Positions 35,527 through 43,979 of a stretch of 64,000 bases of DNA are shown here, piece after piece; the stretch's first letter is position 1; every line of letters starts with the position of its first letter. The translations under genes were made by a program, and so were the position numbers. Source of the stretch: Bacillota bacterium (GTDB taxonomy: Bacteria; Bacillota; Clostridia; Oscillospirales; Ruminococcaceae); NCBI GenBank assembly GCA_023388515.1, contig JAEWGD010000036.1:124001-188000 (forward strand). Reading direction: 5' to 3'. The notes below the pieces were generated by a model. It did not search any database and was not told where the DNA came from. It saw only the letters and a program-made list of their open reading frames with translations.

Positions 35527-37284
35527 CTACCTCTCGTAAAGTCTGTATAGCTTTCTGTACTCGCCATTTAATTCCATCAGCTCGTCATGTGTTCCCGACT
35601 CAATTATTCCCTTTTCAGTCAGTACCAAAATCTTGCTTGCATTCCTTATTGTTGTAAGTCTATGTGCAATAGTAAATGTTGTTCTATTCTTCGACAGCCT
35701 TTCAAGTGACTCCTGTACAACCATTTCACTTTCATTATCAAGTGCAGATGTTGCCTCATCAAGAATAAGTATTGGTGGATTTTTTAGAAACAGCCTTGCG
35801 ATAGAAATACGTTGTTTCTGCCCTCCTGAAAGCTTAACGCCTCTCTCACCCACATAGGTATCATAGCCATTTGGAAGCAATGCTATAAACTCATCGGCAC
35901 CAGCAAGCTTTCCAGCCTGAACAACTTCCTCTCTTGTAGCGTCAAGCTTGCCATAGGATATATTATCGAAAACAGTGCCACTGAAAAGATATACATCCTG
36001 TTGCACAACTCCAACATTTGTTCTAAGCGATTCAAGCGTAATATCCTTTACATTTATGCCATCAATTTTTATCTCGCCCTTTGTAATGTCATAAAATCTA
36101 GGTATAAGGCTACAAAGCGTTGTTTTTCCTCCACCCGATGGACCAACAATAGCGATACTTTCACCTTTTTTCACATCAATATTAATATCAGTAAGTACGT
36201 TGTCCATTTCGTCTGTATAGGAAAAGCTGACATCTTCAAACGTGACATCTCCCCTTACATTTTCAAGAGTTATCGCATCTTCTTTATCATAAATATCAAC
36301 AGGTATATCCATTATCTCATAAAATCTTTCGATACCTGTAATACCCTTTTGAAACTGCTCTGTATATTCAACAATCTTTCTTACAGATGCTAAAAGCGTA
36401 CTGATATACAACAAAAAAGCAATAAAGTCAGCAGAATTAATTCGCCCTTTTATAAGAAAAAGAGAGCCAACCACAAGCACACAGACATACATAACACCGT
36501 CAAAAAGCCTTGTTCCAGCCTGAAACCTACCCATGTATTTATATGCTTCTTTTTTTATGTCAAGAAACTTCTGATTACCCTCATTAAAGCGTTTATTTTC
36601 AACATCCTCATTAGCAAATGACTTTACAACCCTAATTCCAAGCAAATTATCCTCAAGCCCAGAATTCAGCTCACCAATCTGCACCCTTGATTTCTTAAAA
36701 GCGTCTTTCATTTTCCTACGGAACAAAATTGCTGACAAAAGCATTAAAGGTAGCAAAGCGAATATAATCAGCGTTAGACTTAAATTAATACTGCCTAAAA
36801 TCACAAATGCTCCGACTATTTTTATGGTTGCTATAAAATATTCCTCTGGGCAGTGATGTGAGAATTCTGTTACATCGAATAAGTCGTTGGTAACCCTCGA
36901 CATAATGTCACCAATTTTTGCATCATCATAGTAAGAAAAAGGTAGCCTTTGTAAATGTCCAAATAAATCTTTTCTCATATCCGTTTCAAGCCTTGTACCC
37001 ATTACATGACCAATATACGCCATGTAATAGTTCACTACCGTATCTGCAAGCCTTAAAAATAAATACATTGCACCAATTTTTATTATAGTTGACATCATAA
37101 GCGTTGAAGTTTCAGATAAAACCTGATTAGTAATGTATCTTACTATTAGTGGGAATACCATTTCGCATACTGTTGATAACCCAGCACAAAATAAATCTAA
37201 TATCAAAATCGAAATATATGGCTTATAATAATGTGTATAGCGTTTGAACAGCCCAAGCCCCGACACTCCTGTTTTAGTTTTCAT
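35527..37284 (-). CDS. ABC exporter (fused membrane and ATPase domains)
   Basis: 585 aa half-transporter: six helices in the first 320 residues, then an ABC domain with Walker A GPSGGGKTTL (about 377-386), signature LSGGQKQR, Walker B ILILDEATSALD, and the switch histidine in TIAHRLTT. Such homodimers export lipids, peptides or drugs; the substrate is unknown. The ribosome site GAGGAGG is formed by the last codons of the MGMT-like gene directly upstream (1-bp boundary), so the two are coupled. Confidence 0.95.
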   Translation of the reverse strand: MKTKTGVSGLGLFKRYTHYYKPYISILILDLFCAGLSTVCEMVFPLIVRYITNQVLSETSTLMMSTIIKIGAMYLFLRLADTVVNYYMAYIGHVMGTRLETDMRKDLFGHLQRLPFSYYDDAKIGDIMSRVTNDLFDVTEFSHHCPEEYFIATIKIVGAFVILGSINLSLTLIIFALLPLMLLSAILFRRKMKDAFKKSRVQIGELNSGLEDNLLGIRVVKSFANEDVENKRFNEGNQKFLDIKKEAYKYMGRFQAGTRLFDGVMYVCVLVVGSLFLIKGRINSADFIAFLLYISTLLASVRKIVEYTEQFQKGITGIERFYEIMDIPVDIYDKEDAITLENVRGDVTFEDVSFSYTDEMDNVLTDINIDVKKGESIAIVGPSGGGKTTLCSLIPRFYDITKGEIKIDGINVKDITLESLRTNVGVVQQDVYLFSGTVFDNISYGKLDATREEVVQAGKLAGADEFIALLPNGYDTYVGERGVKLSGGQKQRISIARLFLKNPPILILDEATSALDNESEMVVQESLERLSKNRTTFTIAHRLTTIRNASKILVLTEKGIIESGTHDELMELNGEYRKLYRLYER

Positions 37285-37611
37285 TTATTCCTCCTCGTAT
37301 AACCCATTCCACATACATTTCTCCATGTCAACCTTTCCCTCAGCCGTAAACTCCACTCCCTCAGCCTCTAAAAGCTCCCTCTGTCTATCCCCTCCACCAA
37401 ATGCAAACGATCCCGAAATCTCTCCAAACCTGTTAACCACCCTATGACACGGTATCGTTTTAGGATCTGGATTTGAATGTAACGCAAACCCCACCACCTG
37501 CGACCATCGCCTGTTCCCAATATTGGTAGCAATCTGACCATAAGTAGCCACCCTTCCCTTAGGTATCTTCCTAACTTCTTCATATATTAACTCAAATGTG
37601 TTCTTTCCCAT
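37285..37611 (-). CDS. MGMT-family alkyltransferase-like protein with active-site cysteine
   Basis: 108 aa, only the C-terminal DNA-binding/active-site domain of O6-alkylguanine-DNA alkyltransferase. The motif IPCHRVVN keeps the alkyl-accepting Cys (Cys55), unlike ATL proteins with Trp, and the winged-helix YGQIATNIGNRR with the arginine finger is present. It may repair O6-alkylguanine itself or act with nucleotide excision repair. AAGGAG is 5 nt before the ATG at 37609-37611; this ribosome site runs into the end of the repeat element at 37621. Confidence 0.9.
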   Translation of the reverse strand: MGKNTFELIYEEVRKIPKGRVATYGQIATNIGNRRWSQVVGFALHSNPDPKTIPCHRVVNRFGEISGSFAFGGGDRQRELLEAEGVEFTAEGKVDMEKCMWNGLYEEE

Positions 37612-37620
37612 ACTCTCTCC

Positions 37621-37953
37621 TTCGCCTGTCGGCATGAGGTTGCCACCTCAAACTCCGCTAAGTGCCTAAGCCTATCGGCTTATGAGGTTGCCACCTCAAA
37701 CTCCGCTAAGCTTTTTGAAAAAAGCTTAAGCAAAAACTTTTGTGTTTGTGTATTTTTGTGCCAATTTATTATGTTAAATTGATTTGTTTAAAGTAACTGT
37801 TACTAAAAATACAGGTGGCAGTTTGCCACTTGAAAAAGGCTTACCCAAAAACTTTTGATTTAAAATATATAAACATAAAAGTTTTTAATCCAATTTTTTT
37901 CAAAAAATTGGTGGGGGTTTGGGGCGAGTAGCCCCATAAGCCGATAGGCTTCC
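37621..37953. mobile_element. MITE-like element, copy 1
   Basis: A 333-bp non-coding element related to the one at 51158-51563. Its ends are imperfect inverted repeats of about 35 bp: the left begins GCCTGTCGGCATGAGG, the right read backwards begins GCCTATCGGCTTATGG. Inside are GTGGCAGTTTGCCAC and the palindromes AAGCTTTTTGAAAAAAGCTT and AATTTTTTTCAAAAAATT. The left end is duplicated in tandem with a 48-bp period (37634 and 37682). TTC flanks both sides, a possible 3-bp target duplication. It abuts the stop of the AEC gene. Confidence 0.75.
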
Positions 37954-37954
37954 G

Positions 37955-38863
37955 TCAGACCTCTGCAAGCCAAATTACAAACGGTAGCGTCGCTGTTGAA
38001 ATCAACGTTGTTACTGCAAATATTTCTGACGCATACTTTGAGTTCTTGTCATATCGCAAGCAAAAAAGTGTACACATTGTCGCAGTAGGTGCTGACATCG
38101 CCGTTATCACCGTAAGTTTTACTGTATCGTCAACAGAAATAAACCTGAATATCGCCAACAAAACCAATGGTATAATCGCCAGTTTTATTAATGTAACCCA
38201 ATATATTCTAATGTTCTTGAATGCGTTGAAAACATTGGTTTCAGCTATCGTTGCACCTGCAACAAGCATCGCTAACGGCGTGTTCATCATAGCTACATAA
38301 TCAAGCGATTGATACATTATATCGGGCAATGAAATCCTTGCAAGGAAAAGCATCATACCAACTGCAATCGCTATAATTGACGGTGAAAGCAACGCCTTTT
38401 TCACCGATTTTATGCTCCTAACTCCAGAAATCTGGATAATTCCATGTGTCCAAATCAGCAGATTAAACATAGTTAAAAATGCTGTTAAATAGAAAACTCC
38501 CTCCGAGCCGAACAACGCATTTACGAGTGGAATCCCCATAAAGCCACAGTTTGAATATATTGCTGAAAACCTCTCAATATCCGTTTCACGCCCATCTTTT
38601 CGCCTTATAAGCAAATTTGAAACTAATATAGCAACAGCAAAGGCAATTGCCGAAAGTACTAATGAGGCAACTAGACCCCTAAGCAGTCGCATTTCAAATT
38701 CCTTTTGATATGCAAGCAGAATAACAATCGGATTTACAACAGAAAGAACAAGTGATGACATATCTTTTCTGCCATTCGTTGTAATTATCCCACCCTTAAA
38801 GCACAGTATTCCTACGATAATAAGCAAAAGCATTATAACTTCTTGTTTAAAAATAATCGACAT
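37955..38863 (-). CDS. AEC-family transporter (auxin efflux carrier type)
   Basis: 302 aa with about ten helices in two five-helix halves. The family (AEC, PF03547) exports small carboxylates such as malate in bacteria; the substrate here is unknown. AAGGAG precedes the ATG. It lies 3 bp downstream of the YfhO-like gene, and the stop codon touches the repeat element at 37621-37953. Confidence 0.88.
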   Translation of the reverse strand: MSIIFKQEVIMLLLIIVGILCFKGGIITTNGRKDMSSLVLSVVNPIVILLAYQKEFEMRLLRGLVASLVLSAIAFAVAILVSNLLIRRKDGRETDIERFSAIYSNCGFMGIPLVNALFGSEGVFYLTAFLTMFNLLIWTHGIIQISGVRSIKSVKKALLSPSIIAIAVGMMLFLARISLPDIMYQSLDYVAMMNTPLAMLVAGATIAETNVFNAFKNIRIYWVTLIKLAIIPLVLLAIFRFISVDDTVKLTVITAMSAPTATMCTLFCLRYDKNSKYASEIFAVTTLISTATLPFVIWLAEV

Positions 38864-38865
38864 AT

Positions 38866-41538
38866 TTACTCCTTAAAAATTGCTAAAAATGACACTACAC
38901 TTGGAAATAGATATACAGCAACAATTACTCCAATAAACAGCAACACGGGAATTATATTCAACATTTTAGCCTTTGACAGCTTTTCAAGCCCTAACTTGAC
39001 TTTTTTTCTAAATATTACTCCCAGTATAGTAATTGCAACACCTACAATTGTTATATATAATCCCAAAACAAAGCCTTGAGGATAAAACTTAATTTTTATT
39101 TCATTTCTTCCCTCATTTAATTCAAGTGCCATAAAACAATTATTAACCTTGATAGCCTCTGATTTTACGCCATTAATGGTAATCCTAAAACCTTTATTAT
39201 ATGGTATTGACAGATAGAGATACTCACCCTCACTGCCATTACATTCGGTATAAAAGCCACTTCCCTCATGCATAACATCAACAGCTTTTACATTTTGTAT
39301 ACTTTCATTCAGCTTATCCAAGTCAATCCCGAACACTCCAAATGACTTTACGTCAATCTTTTGGAGAACAGTAATATCGACAGTAACGCTTTCATCTGTG
39401 AAAGTTCCAAGCCTTAATATGCCATTATTTAGCTGATTAGGGTAATATCTTTCTAGCATTTCTCCATTCACATACACCGAAACAGAATTATACTGCTCCT
39501 CCCAAATATTCGTGCTTAGGTTATCAAACAAGTCGAAATAAAGCTCTTGAGTGCCTTTAACATTCATCTTATACGATATTTCAGAAACATCACTTTTTTC
39601 ATTTTTAATTTCAATATGATGTCTATTTTCCGAATAGGAGTAATCCACATTTATCCTTTCCGATATTTCATATTCCTTTACTATGTCACTATTGCCCAAA
39701 AACCTTTCTGCATAATCCTTTTGTATTGCCACTCTATCTGTAAAATTCAATTCAGCCATTTCATTTGTGTCCGTATTGGTAATTATTGCTACTGGTAAAT
39801 GCAAATCATTTTTGTAAATATTAAACAAATCATCGGTATAAACAAGTTCTGCATACTCTGACTCAAAGCCTTTTGAACCAATTGTATATTTATTTGCAAG
39901 CACCGCATCTGTAATTCTTGTACCACCGTTAGAGCAAACCTCCATCCAATAGGACGAATAACCAAGCTTTTTCATTGCAAAAATATAATCTCCGTCTGTT
40001 AATGAGGTATAATGTGCAAGCGTATCATAGCCTAATGCACCCATCATATTTGCGTGAATATACTTTTTCTCTGTTTTAACACGGTAATAACCCTCATCGG
40101 AAATCTTTTCGTGCAACTGCATTGACTGGTTGAAAAGAACATCTTCTGTTGCTGCATTGCCAATAAAAGTGCTTACATTTACGAATATTTCTGTAAGGCA
40201 AACTACCGACAATAAAACCACCGTAAAGCTTTTCTTTATTAAACCCTTTTTGTAAAATATAATACAAACAGTGAACGCAACCAAAGCAAACCCGAATAGT
40301 ATTAAGTGGTGGTAAATCTGCTCTTCGCTTGTCCAAAGTGATGACACATACGCCTTCATTTTCTCAGTTATATTCGTATAATTTAACGCTACAAAGCATA
40401 TATATGCACAAACGGTAATTGCAGGTATAAAGTAAAATAACCCACGCTTTTTAGCTTTAATATCTTTATACTTCGCTAGAACATATCCTATAATTGTAAG
40501 ACCTATTAATGTTATCATATACCCAAACCTTAGTGGGAAACACTGATAACTTCCAGTATGCCACATCTTGTTCACTGGCTCTATAAACACAGGTATCAAC
40601 AAAATAATAAGAGTTACAGTGAGCTGTCTTGCTCTATTATTCAAGAAAAGTCTTAGCTGTTTTGAACAGAAAATCGGTAGGAGAACGAAAATAATCGCTG
40701 TACAAATTACCACCTCTAGTTTATCGGGTATATATGAAAACATCTCACTCCCGTTTATGCTCTCAACAATACTTCCACCTCTGCCTGAATTTAGGTATTG
40801 TAGAAAAGATGGTAGCCAAAAGACAGCTGTTATGAGCATCGCCACAAAGCTTGAGGAGATAAATGTAACTGTTGCACGACTATGTTTTTCTTCTTGTAGG
40901 CAAATTTTTATGTATAAATAAGCCTCAATAATTAGGAATATAACAGCCATATAGGATAAATAGAAATTCACTGCCACAAACATACTTAATACTATTATAT
41001 ACATTAAAGGTTTATTATCCCTCAATGCTCGTTTTAATCCAATCATAAGCAACGGAAACAGATACATTACATCAAACCATACTACGTTTTGAAAGTACAT
41101 TAAGCCAAATCCACAAAACGCATACATGAGGCTTAAAATAACGTTAAACCCTGTGCCAAGCTTTTTAACCTCTGAATTAAAGTATATGCTTGCCGTCAAT
41201 GCACAAACAGCCATCTTCAGCACGACAAGAATATTCATAAAGTTCATCATTTCAGACTTTTCTATGAACGCTACAAGGAACGAAAATGGGCTTGAAATAA
41301 AAAAAAGGAACACTCCCCAAAAGTTCATTCCTCCAGCATTGACCGTACTGTAAAGCATACCCGACTTGCCTTCTAGCACGTCCTTGAACTGCATTAAAAT
41401 CGGTATGACTTGTTGCTCCATATCGCACCAAGCTATTACCTTAGTACCGAATGGAAATATACCTTTAAAGGCATAGTAAATGCCCATTAGGATTATCACA
41501 ATAATTGGTGAAATTATAATGCTACTTTTATTTTTCAT
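38866..41538 (-). CDS. YfhO-family multi-pass membrane protein 1
   Basis: 890 aa with 12-13 helices in the first 440 residues, a large external domain (about 440-820) and a final helix pair near 826-885. It belongs to the YfhO family (PF09586), GT-C-like proteins; in Bacillus and Listeria YfhO helps glycosylate lipoteichoic or wall teichoic acids. GTKVIAWCDMEQQ near residue 32 is the acidic loop expected of GT-C enzymes. The start is the ATG at 41536-41538, with AAGGGGG upstream, rather than the open frame at 41559. A second family member lies at 43980-46511. Confidence 0.9.
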   Translation of the reverse strand: MKNKSSIIISPIIVIILMGIYYAFKGIFPFGTKVIAWCDMEQQVIPILMQFKDVLEGKSGMLYSTVNAGGMNFWGVFLFFISSPFSFLVAFIEKSEMMNFMNILVVLKMAVCALTASIYFNSEVKKLGTGFNVILSLMYAFCGFGLMYFQNVVWFDVMYLFPLLMIGLKRALRDNKPLMYIIVLSMFVAVNFYLSYMAVIFLIIEAYLYIKICLQEEKHSRATVTFISSSFVAMLITAVFWLPSFLQYLNSGRGGSIVESINGSEMFSYIPDKLEVVICTAIIFVLLPIFCSKQLRLFLNNRARQLTVTLIILLIPVFIEPVNKMWHTGSYQCFPLRFGYMITLIGLTIIGYVLAKYKDIKAKKRGLFYFIPAITVCAYICFVALNYTNITEKMKAYVSSLWTSEEQIYHHLILFGFALVAFTVCIIFYKKGLIKKSFTVVLLSVVCLTEIFVNVSTFIGNAATEDVLFNQSMQLHEKISDEGYYRVKTEKKYIHANMMGALGYDTLAHYTSLTDGDYIFAMKKLGYSSYWMEVCSNGGTRITDAVLANKYTIGSKGFESEYAELVYTDDLFNIYKNDLHLPVAIITNTDTNEMAELNFTDRVAIQKDYAERFLGNSDIVKEYEISERINVDYSYSENRHHIEIKNEKSDVSEISYKMNVKGTQELYFDLFDNLSTNIWEEQYNSVSVYVNGEMLERYYPNQLNNGILRLGTFTDESVTVDITVLQKIDVKSFGVFGIDLDKLNESIQNVKAVDVMHEGSGFYTECNGSEGEYLYLSIPYNKGFRITINGVKSEAIKVNNCFMALELNEGRNEIKIKFYPQGFVLGLYITIVGVAITILGVIFRKKVKLGLEKLSKAKMLNIIPVLLFIGVIVAVYLFPSVVSFLAIFKE

Positions 41539-41570
41539 AATGCCCCCTTGAAATGTCATTCTAAGTTTTT

Positions 41571-41599
41571 ATTATATCTTATTTCTTATAAAAAATCAA
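41571..41599 (-). promoter_or_regulatory. Promoter of YfhO-like gene 1
   Basis: TTGATT at 41594-41599, a 17-bp spacer, TATAAT at 41571-41576 on the minus strand, about 30 bp before the start codon. Confidence 0.7.
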
Positions 41600-41745
41600 G
41601 ACTACACACTTGCTATTTGTTCATAGTATGTTTTCAAATTGTTAAAGTAAATATAAATAACTATGGTAATATAATGAAGTATAAGCGTTTATTTTGTCTA
41701 AACCGACAATTTACTGGGAAATTATTTATTTTATTATATAATCTA

Positions 41746-41774
41746 TTGATATTTTTTGAAGAGTATGATACAAT
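41746..41774 (+). promoter_or_regulatory. Possible promoter of the SPFH cluster
   Basis: TTGATA at 41746-41751, a 17-bp spacer, TACAAT at 41769-41774. The start would lie right at the ribosome site, so a more upstream promoter is also possible. Confidence 0.4.
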
Positions 41775-41797
41775 TATTTCAAAAAGGAGTTGGTTTT

Positions 41798-42931
41798 ATG
41801 GCTGTTATAGATAGAGTTAAATTTGACGGGCTGAAAAGTCGTGACTGGATAATATATAAACACCCTAAGGATAATTTTGTTTTAGGTACTCAACTAATTG
41901 TCGGCGAAGGGCAGGCTGCCATTTTTGTAAAAAGTGGTAAGATTTGTGATTTATTCAATGCTGGTACATATACACTTGACGCTAACAACCTACCTATTTT
42001 ACAGGGGATTGCCAACATTCCATACGGTGGGAAAACTCCTTTTACTGCTGAAGTATTCTTTTTAAATGTGGTTTCAAAACTCGATATACATTGGGGAACA
42101 AGCGACCCTATTCAAGTTATAGACCCTAAGTATTTCATTAAGCTTAGAATTCGTGCTTTCGGACAGCTTGGCATGAAAATCACCGATTATTCTTTGTTTC
42201 TAAGGGAATTAATTGGTGTTGTTAACGGTAATGAAATAGTAAAATATGATAAAATTATGGCCTTCTTTAAAGGTCTATTGATACAGAAAATGAAAACTAT
42301 TATAGCTGATATTATAATAAACCAGAAGATTTCTGCACTGGAATTAGCTCCAAAGCTTGAGGAGATTTCAAATCTTGCAAAAGAAAAAATTGCTCCTGAA
42401 TTTAATAAATTCGGCTTATCAATTGTCAACTTTTTCATTCAATCTATTAACTTTCCAGATGAAGACTTTGATCAGATTAATGAGATTCTTAGAGATAAGG
42501 CTCAGTTTGAAATTATGGGCGATAATAGATATGTTACAAAGCGTTCGTTTGATGTTTATGACCAAGCGGCGTCAAATGAAACGGGGATAGCTGGTGCTCT
42601 TACTGCTGGTGGAATTGGGTTAGGTATTGGTTCTTCTGTGGGGGCAAATTTGAATAATACAATCAACGCAAATGCTGTGCTTGATGATGCGAAAACACAA
42701 TGCCCTAGCTGTAATGCAGAAAACTCCTCTAAGGCAAAGTTTTGCAGTGGCTGTGGTAGAATTCTTGAAAAGCCAAAGAAAAATTGTCCGAATTGCAATG
42801 CAACAATTATAGGTGATGTGAAGTTCTGTTCAGAATGTGGTGCTTCAACTATTAATAAAACTTGTGGTTGTGGGGCAAGTCTTCCAGCAAACACAAAATT
42901 CTGTCCTGAATGTGGAAAGAAGGTGGATTAA
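41798..42931 (+). CDS. SPFH-domain protein with double zinc ribbon (YdjI-like)
   Basis: 377 aa. The SPFH/band-7-like domain (about 20-245) resembles the COG4260 'virion core protein' group, including B. subtilis YdjI, which works with PspA-type membrane stress proteins. A Gly/Ala-rich hinge follows, then cysteine pairs forming three or more zinc ribbons (CPSCNAENSSKAKFCSGCG, CPNC/CSECG, CGCG/CPECG). AAAGGAG is 8 nt before the ATG at 41798; the open frame begins 14 codons earlier without a site. Confidence 0.88.
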   Translation: MAVIDRVKFDGLKSRDWIIYKHPKDNFVLGTQLIVGEGQAAIFVKSGKICDLFNAGTYTLDANNLPILQGIANIPYGGKTPFTAEVFFLNVVSKLDIHWGTSDPIQVIDPKYFIKLRIRAFGQLGMKITDYSLFLRELIGVVNGNEIVKYDKIMAFFKGLLIQKMKTIIADIIINQKISALELAPKLEEISNLAKEKIAPEFNKFGLSIVNFFIQSINFPDEDFDQINEILRDKAQFEIMGDNRYVTKRSFDVYDQAASNETGIAGALTAGGIGLGIGSSVGANLNNTINANAVLDDAKTQCPSCNAENSSKAKFCSGCGRILEKPKKNCPNCNATIIGDVKFCSECGASTINKTCGCGASLPANTKFCPECGKKVD

Positions 42932-43333
42932 TTGAGTAATAAAAAATCATCAAGTTACTTTACACTTGGTTCGTTTGTGGGCCTTGTTCTCAGTTGTCTT
43001 TTTTCAGCAATAGTGATATATGTTCTGATTGCTATGGATTTCATGGGCTTTCCAGCAAGCAAAACTGCCATTGTTTTTGTTGTATTTAATCTAGCTTCTA
43101 TAATATCTGTCGTCACTTTTGGGAAAGCAATTCAGAAGGTTATTTCGACTGCATCGTATATACAAATTGTTTTCGTTACGGTTCTTTACACAATGTTTCA
43201 GTTTGGTCATATGTTTATTTTTGTTAGTACCGATAATGTCGTAGGCTATAATGTTTATCATATGTGCATATTGTTTTTCTATCTGTTAATTGCTGCTCCA
43301 ATCGCCTTAACAGGTATCAAAAAAGAAAAATAA
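42932..43333 (+). CDS. Four-helix membrane protein
   Basis: 133 aa with four hydrophobic helices at about 10-32, 42-62, 72-94 and 105-127. It begins with TTG directly after the stop codon of the SPFH gene, with AAGGTGG 5 nt upstream, and precedes a TM2 protein gene. The trio looks like one operon. No named family recognised. Confidence 0.75.
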   Translation: MSNKKSSSYFTLGSFVGLVLSCLFSAIVIYVLIAMDFMGFPASKTAIVFVVFNLASIISVVTFGKAIQKVISTASYIQIVFVTVLYTMFQFGHMFIFVSTDNVVGYNVYHMCILFFYLLIAAPIALTGIKKEK

Positions 43334-43365
43334 GCTTATAACAATATATTTAAGGTGGTTTTAAA

Positions 43366-43866
43366 ATGGCGGAAAATAATTGTCCTCAATGTGGTGCTCC
43401 TTATACAGCTGGTGCTCCTGAATGTAAATACTGTGGTGAAGCTTTTGCACCAATTAATAATAATCAGCAACCATATAACAACCAACAACAGTTTAACAAT
43501 CAACAACCGTTTAACAACCAACAACCGTTTAACAATCAGAACCCATACAATCAACAATTTAACGGTAACTTCCCCCCAAACCCTAACAATGTTACTCATG
43601 TTACCTATGTTAATAACGGGTTCACTAATGATGGAATTAACCCATCTTGGCCAATCAAGAGCAAGATAGCTGCTGGTGTACTAGCTATCCTTTTAGGTAG
43701 TATTGGTATTCATAAGTTTTACTTAGGTAAAGTTGGTATGGGGATTTTGTACATTTTCCTTTCTTGGACGGGAATTACTGCTATTCTCGGTGTTATTGAA
43801 GGAATAATCTACTTAACTTCAAGTGACCATAACTTTGCAGTTAAAAATCAAGTTAGAGTTGAATAG
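43366..43866 (+). CDS. Zinc-ribbon, Gln/Asn-rich TM2-domain protein
   Basis: 166 aa. Zinc ribbon CPQCGAPY/CKYCGE (residues 5-25), then a low-complexity Asn/Gln/Pro/Phe run with five copies of a QQPFNN-like unit (28-70), then the two-helix TM2 domain (about 95-150) with its GSIGIHKFYLGK motif. TM2 proteins are common in bacteria; function unclear. AAGGTGG precedes the ATG and a terminator follows. Confidence 0.9.
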   Translation: MAENNCPQCGAPYTAGAPECKYCGEAFAPINNNQQPYNNQQQFNNQQPFNNQQPFNNQNPYNQQFNGNFPPNPNNVTHVTYVNNGFTNDGINPSWPIKSKIAAGVLAILLGSIGIHKFYLGKVGMGILYIFLSWTGITAILGVIEGIIYLTSSDHNFAVKNQVRVE

Positions 43867-43882
43867 CTAGAATAATATATTT

Positions 43883-43911
43883 AAAGGTGTAGCAGATGCT
43901 ACACCTTTTTT
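43883..43911 (+). terminator. Terminator of the SPFH-TM2 cluster
   Basis: AAAGGTGTAGC pairs with GCTACACCTTT over a 4-nt loop, then TTTTT on the plus strand. Confidence 0.88.
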
Positions 43912-43979
43912 GTGGTTTTCATGAACTGAGTAGTACGGAGGAAATTATCCCATCTGACAAAGTTCGGTATATCCTCCCG

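Noticed and set aside
43355..43669. Overlapping 104-codon frame and its antisense partner inside the TM2 gene
   Set aside because: They arise from the CAACAA-type repeat read in other frames; the zinc ribbon and TM2 frame has the ribosome site and domain support.
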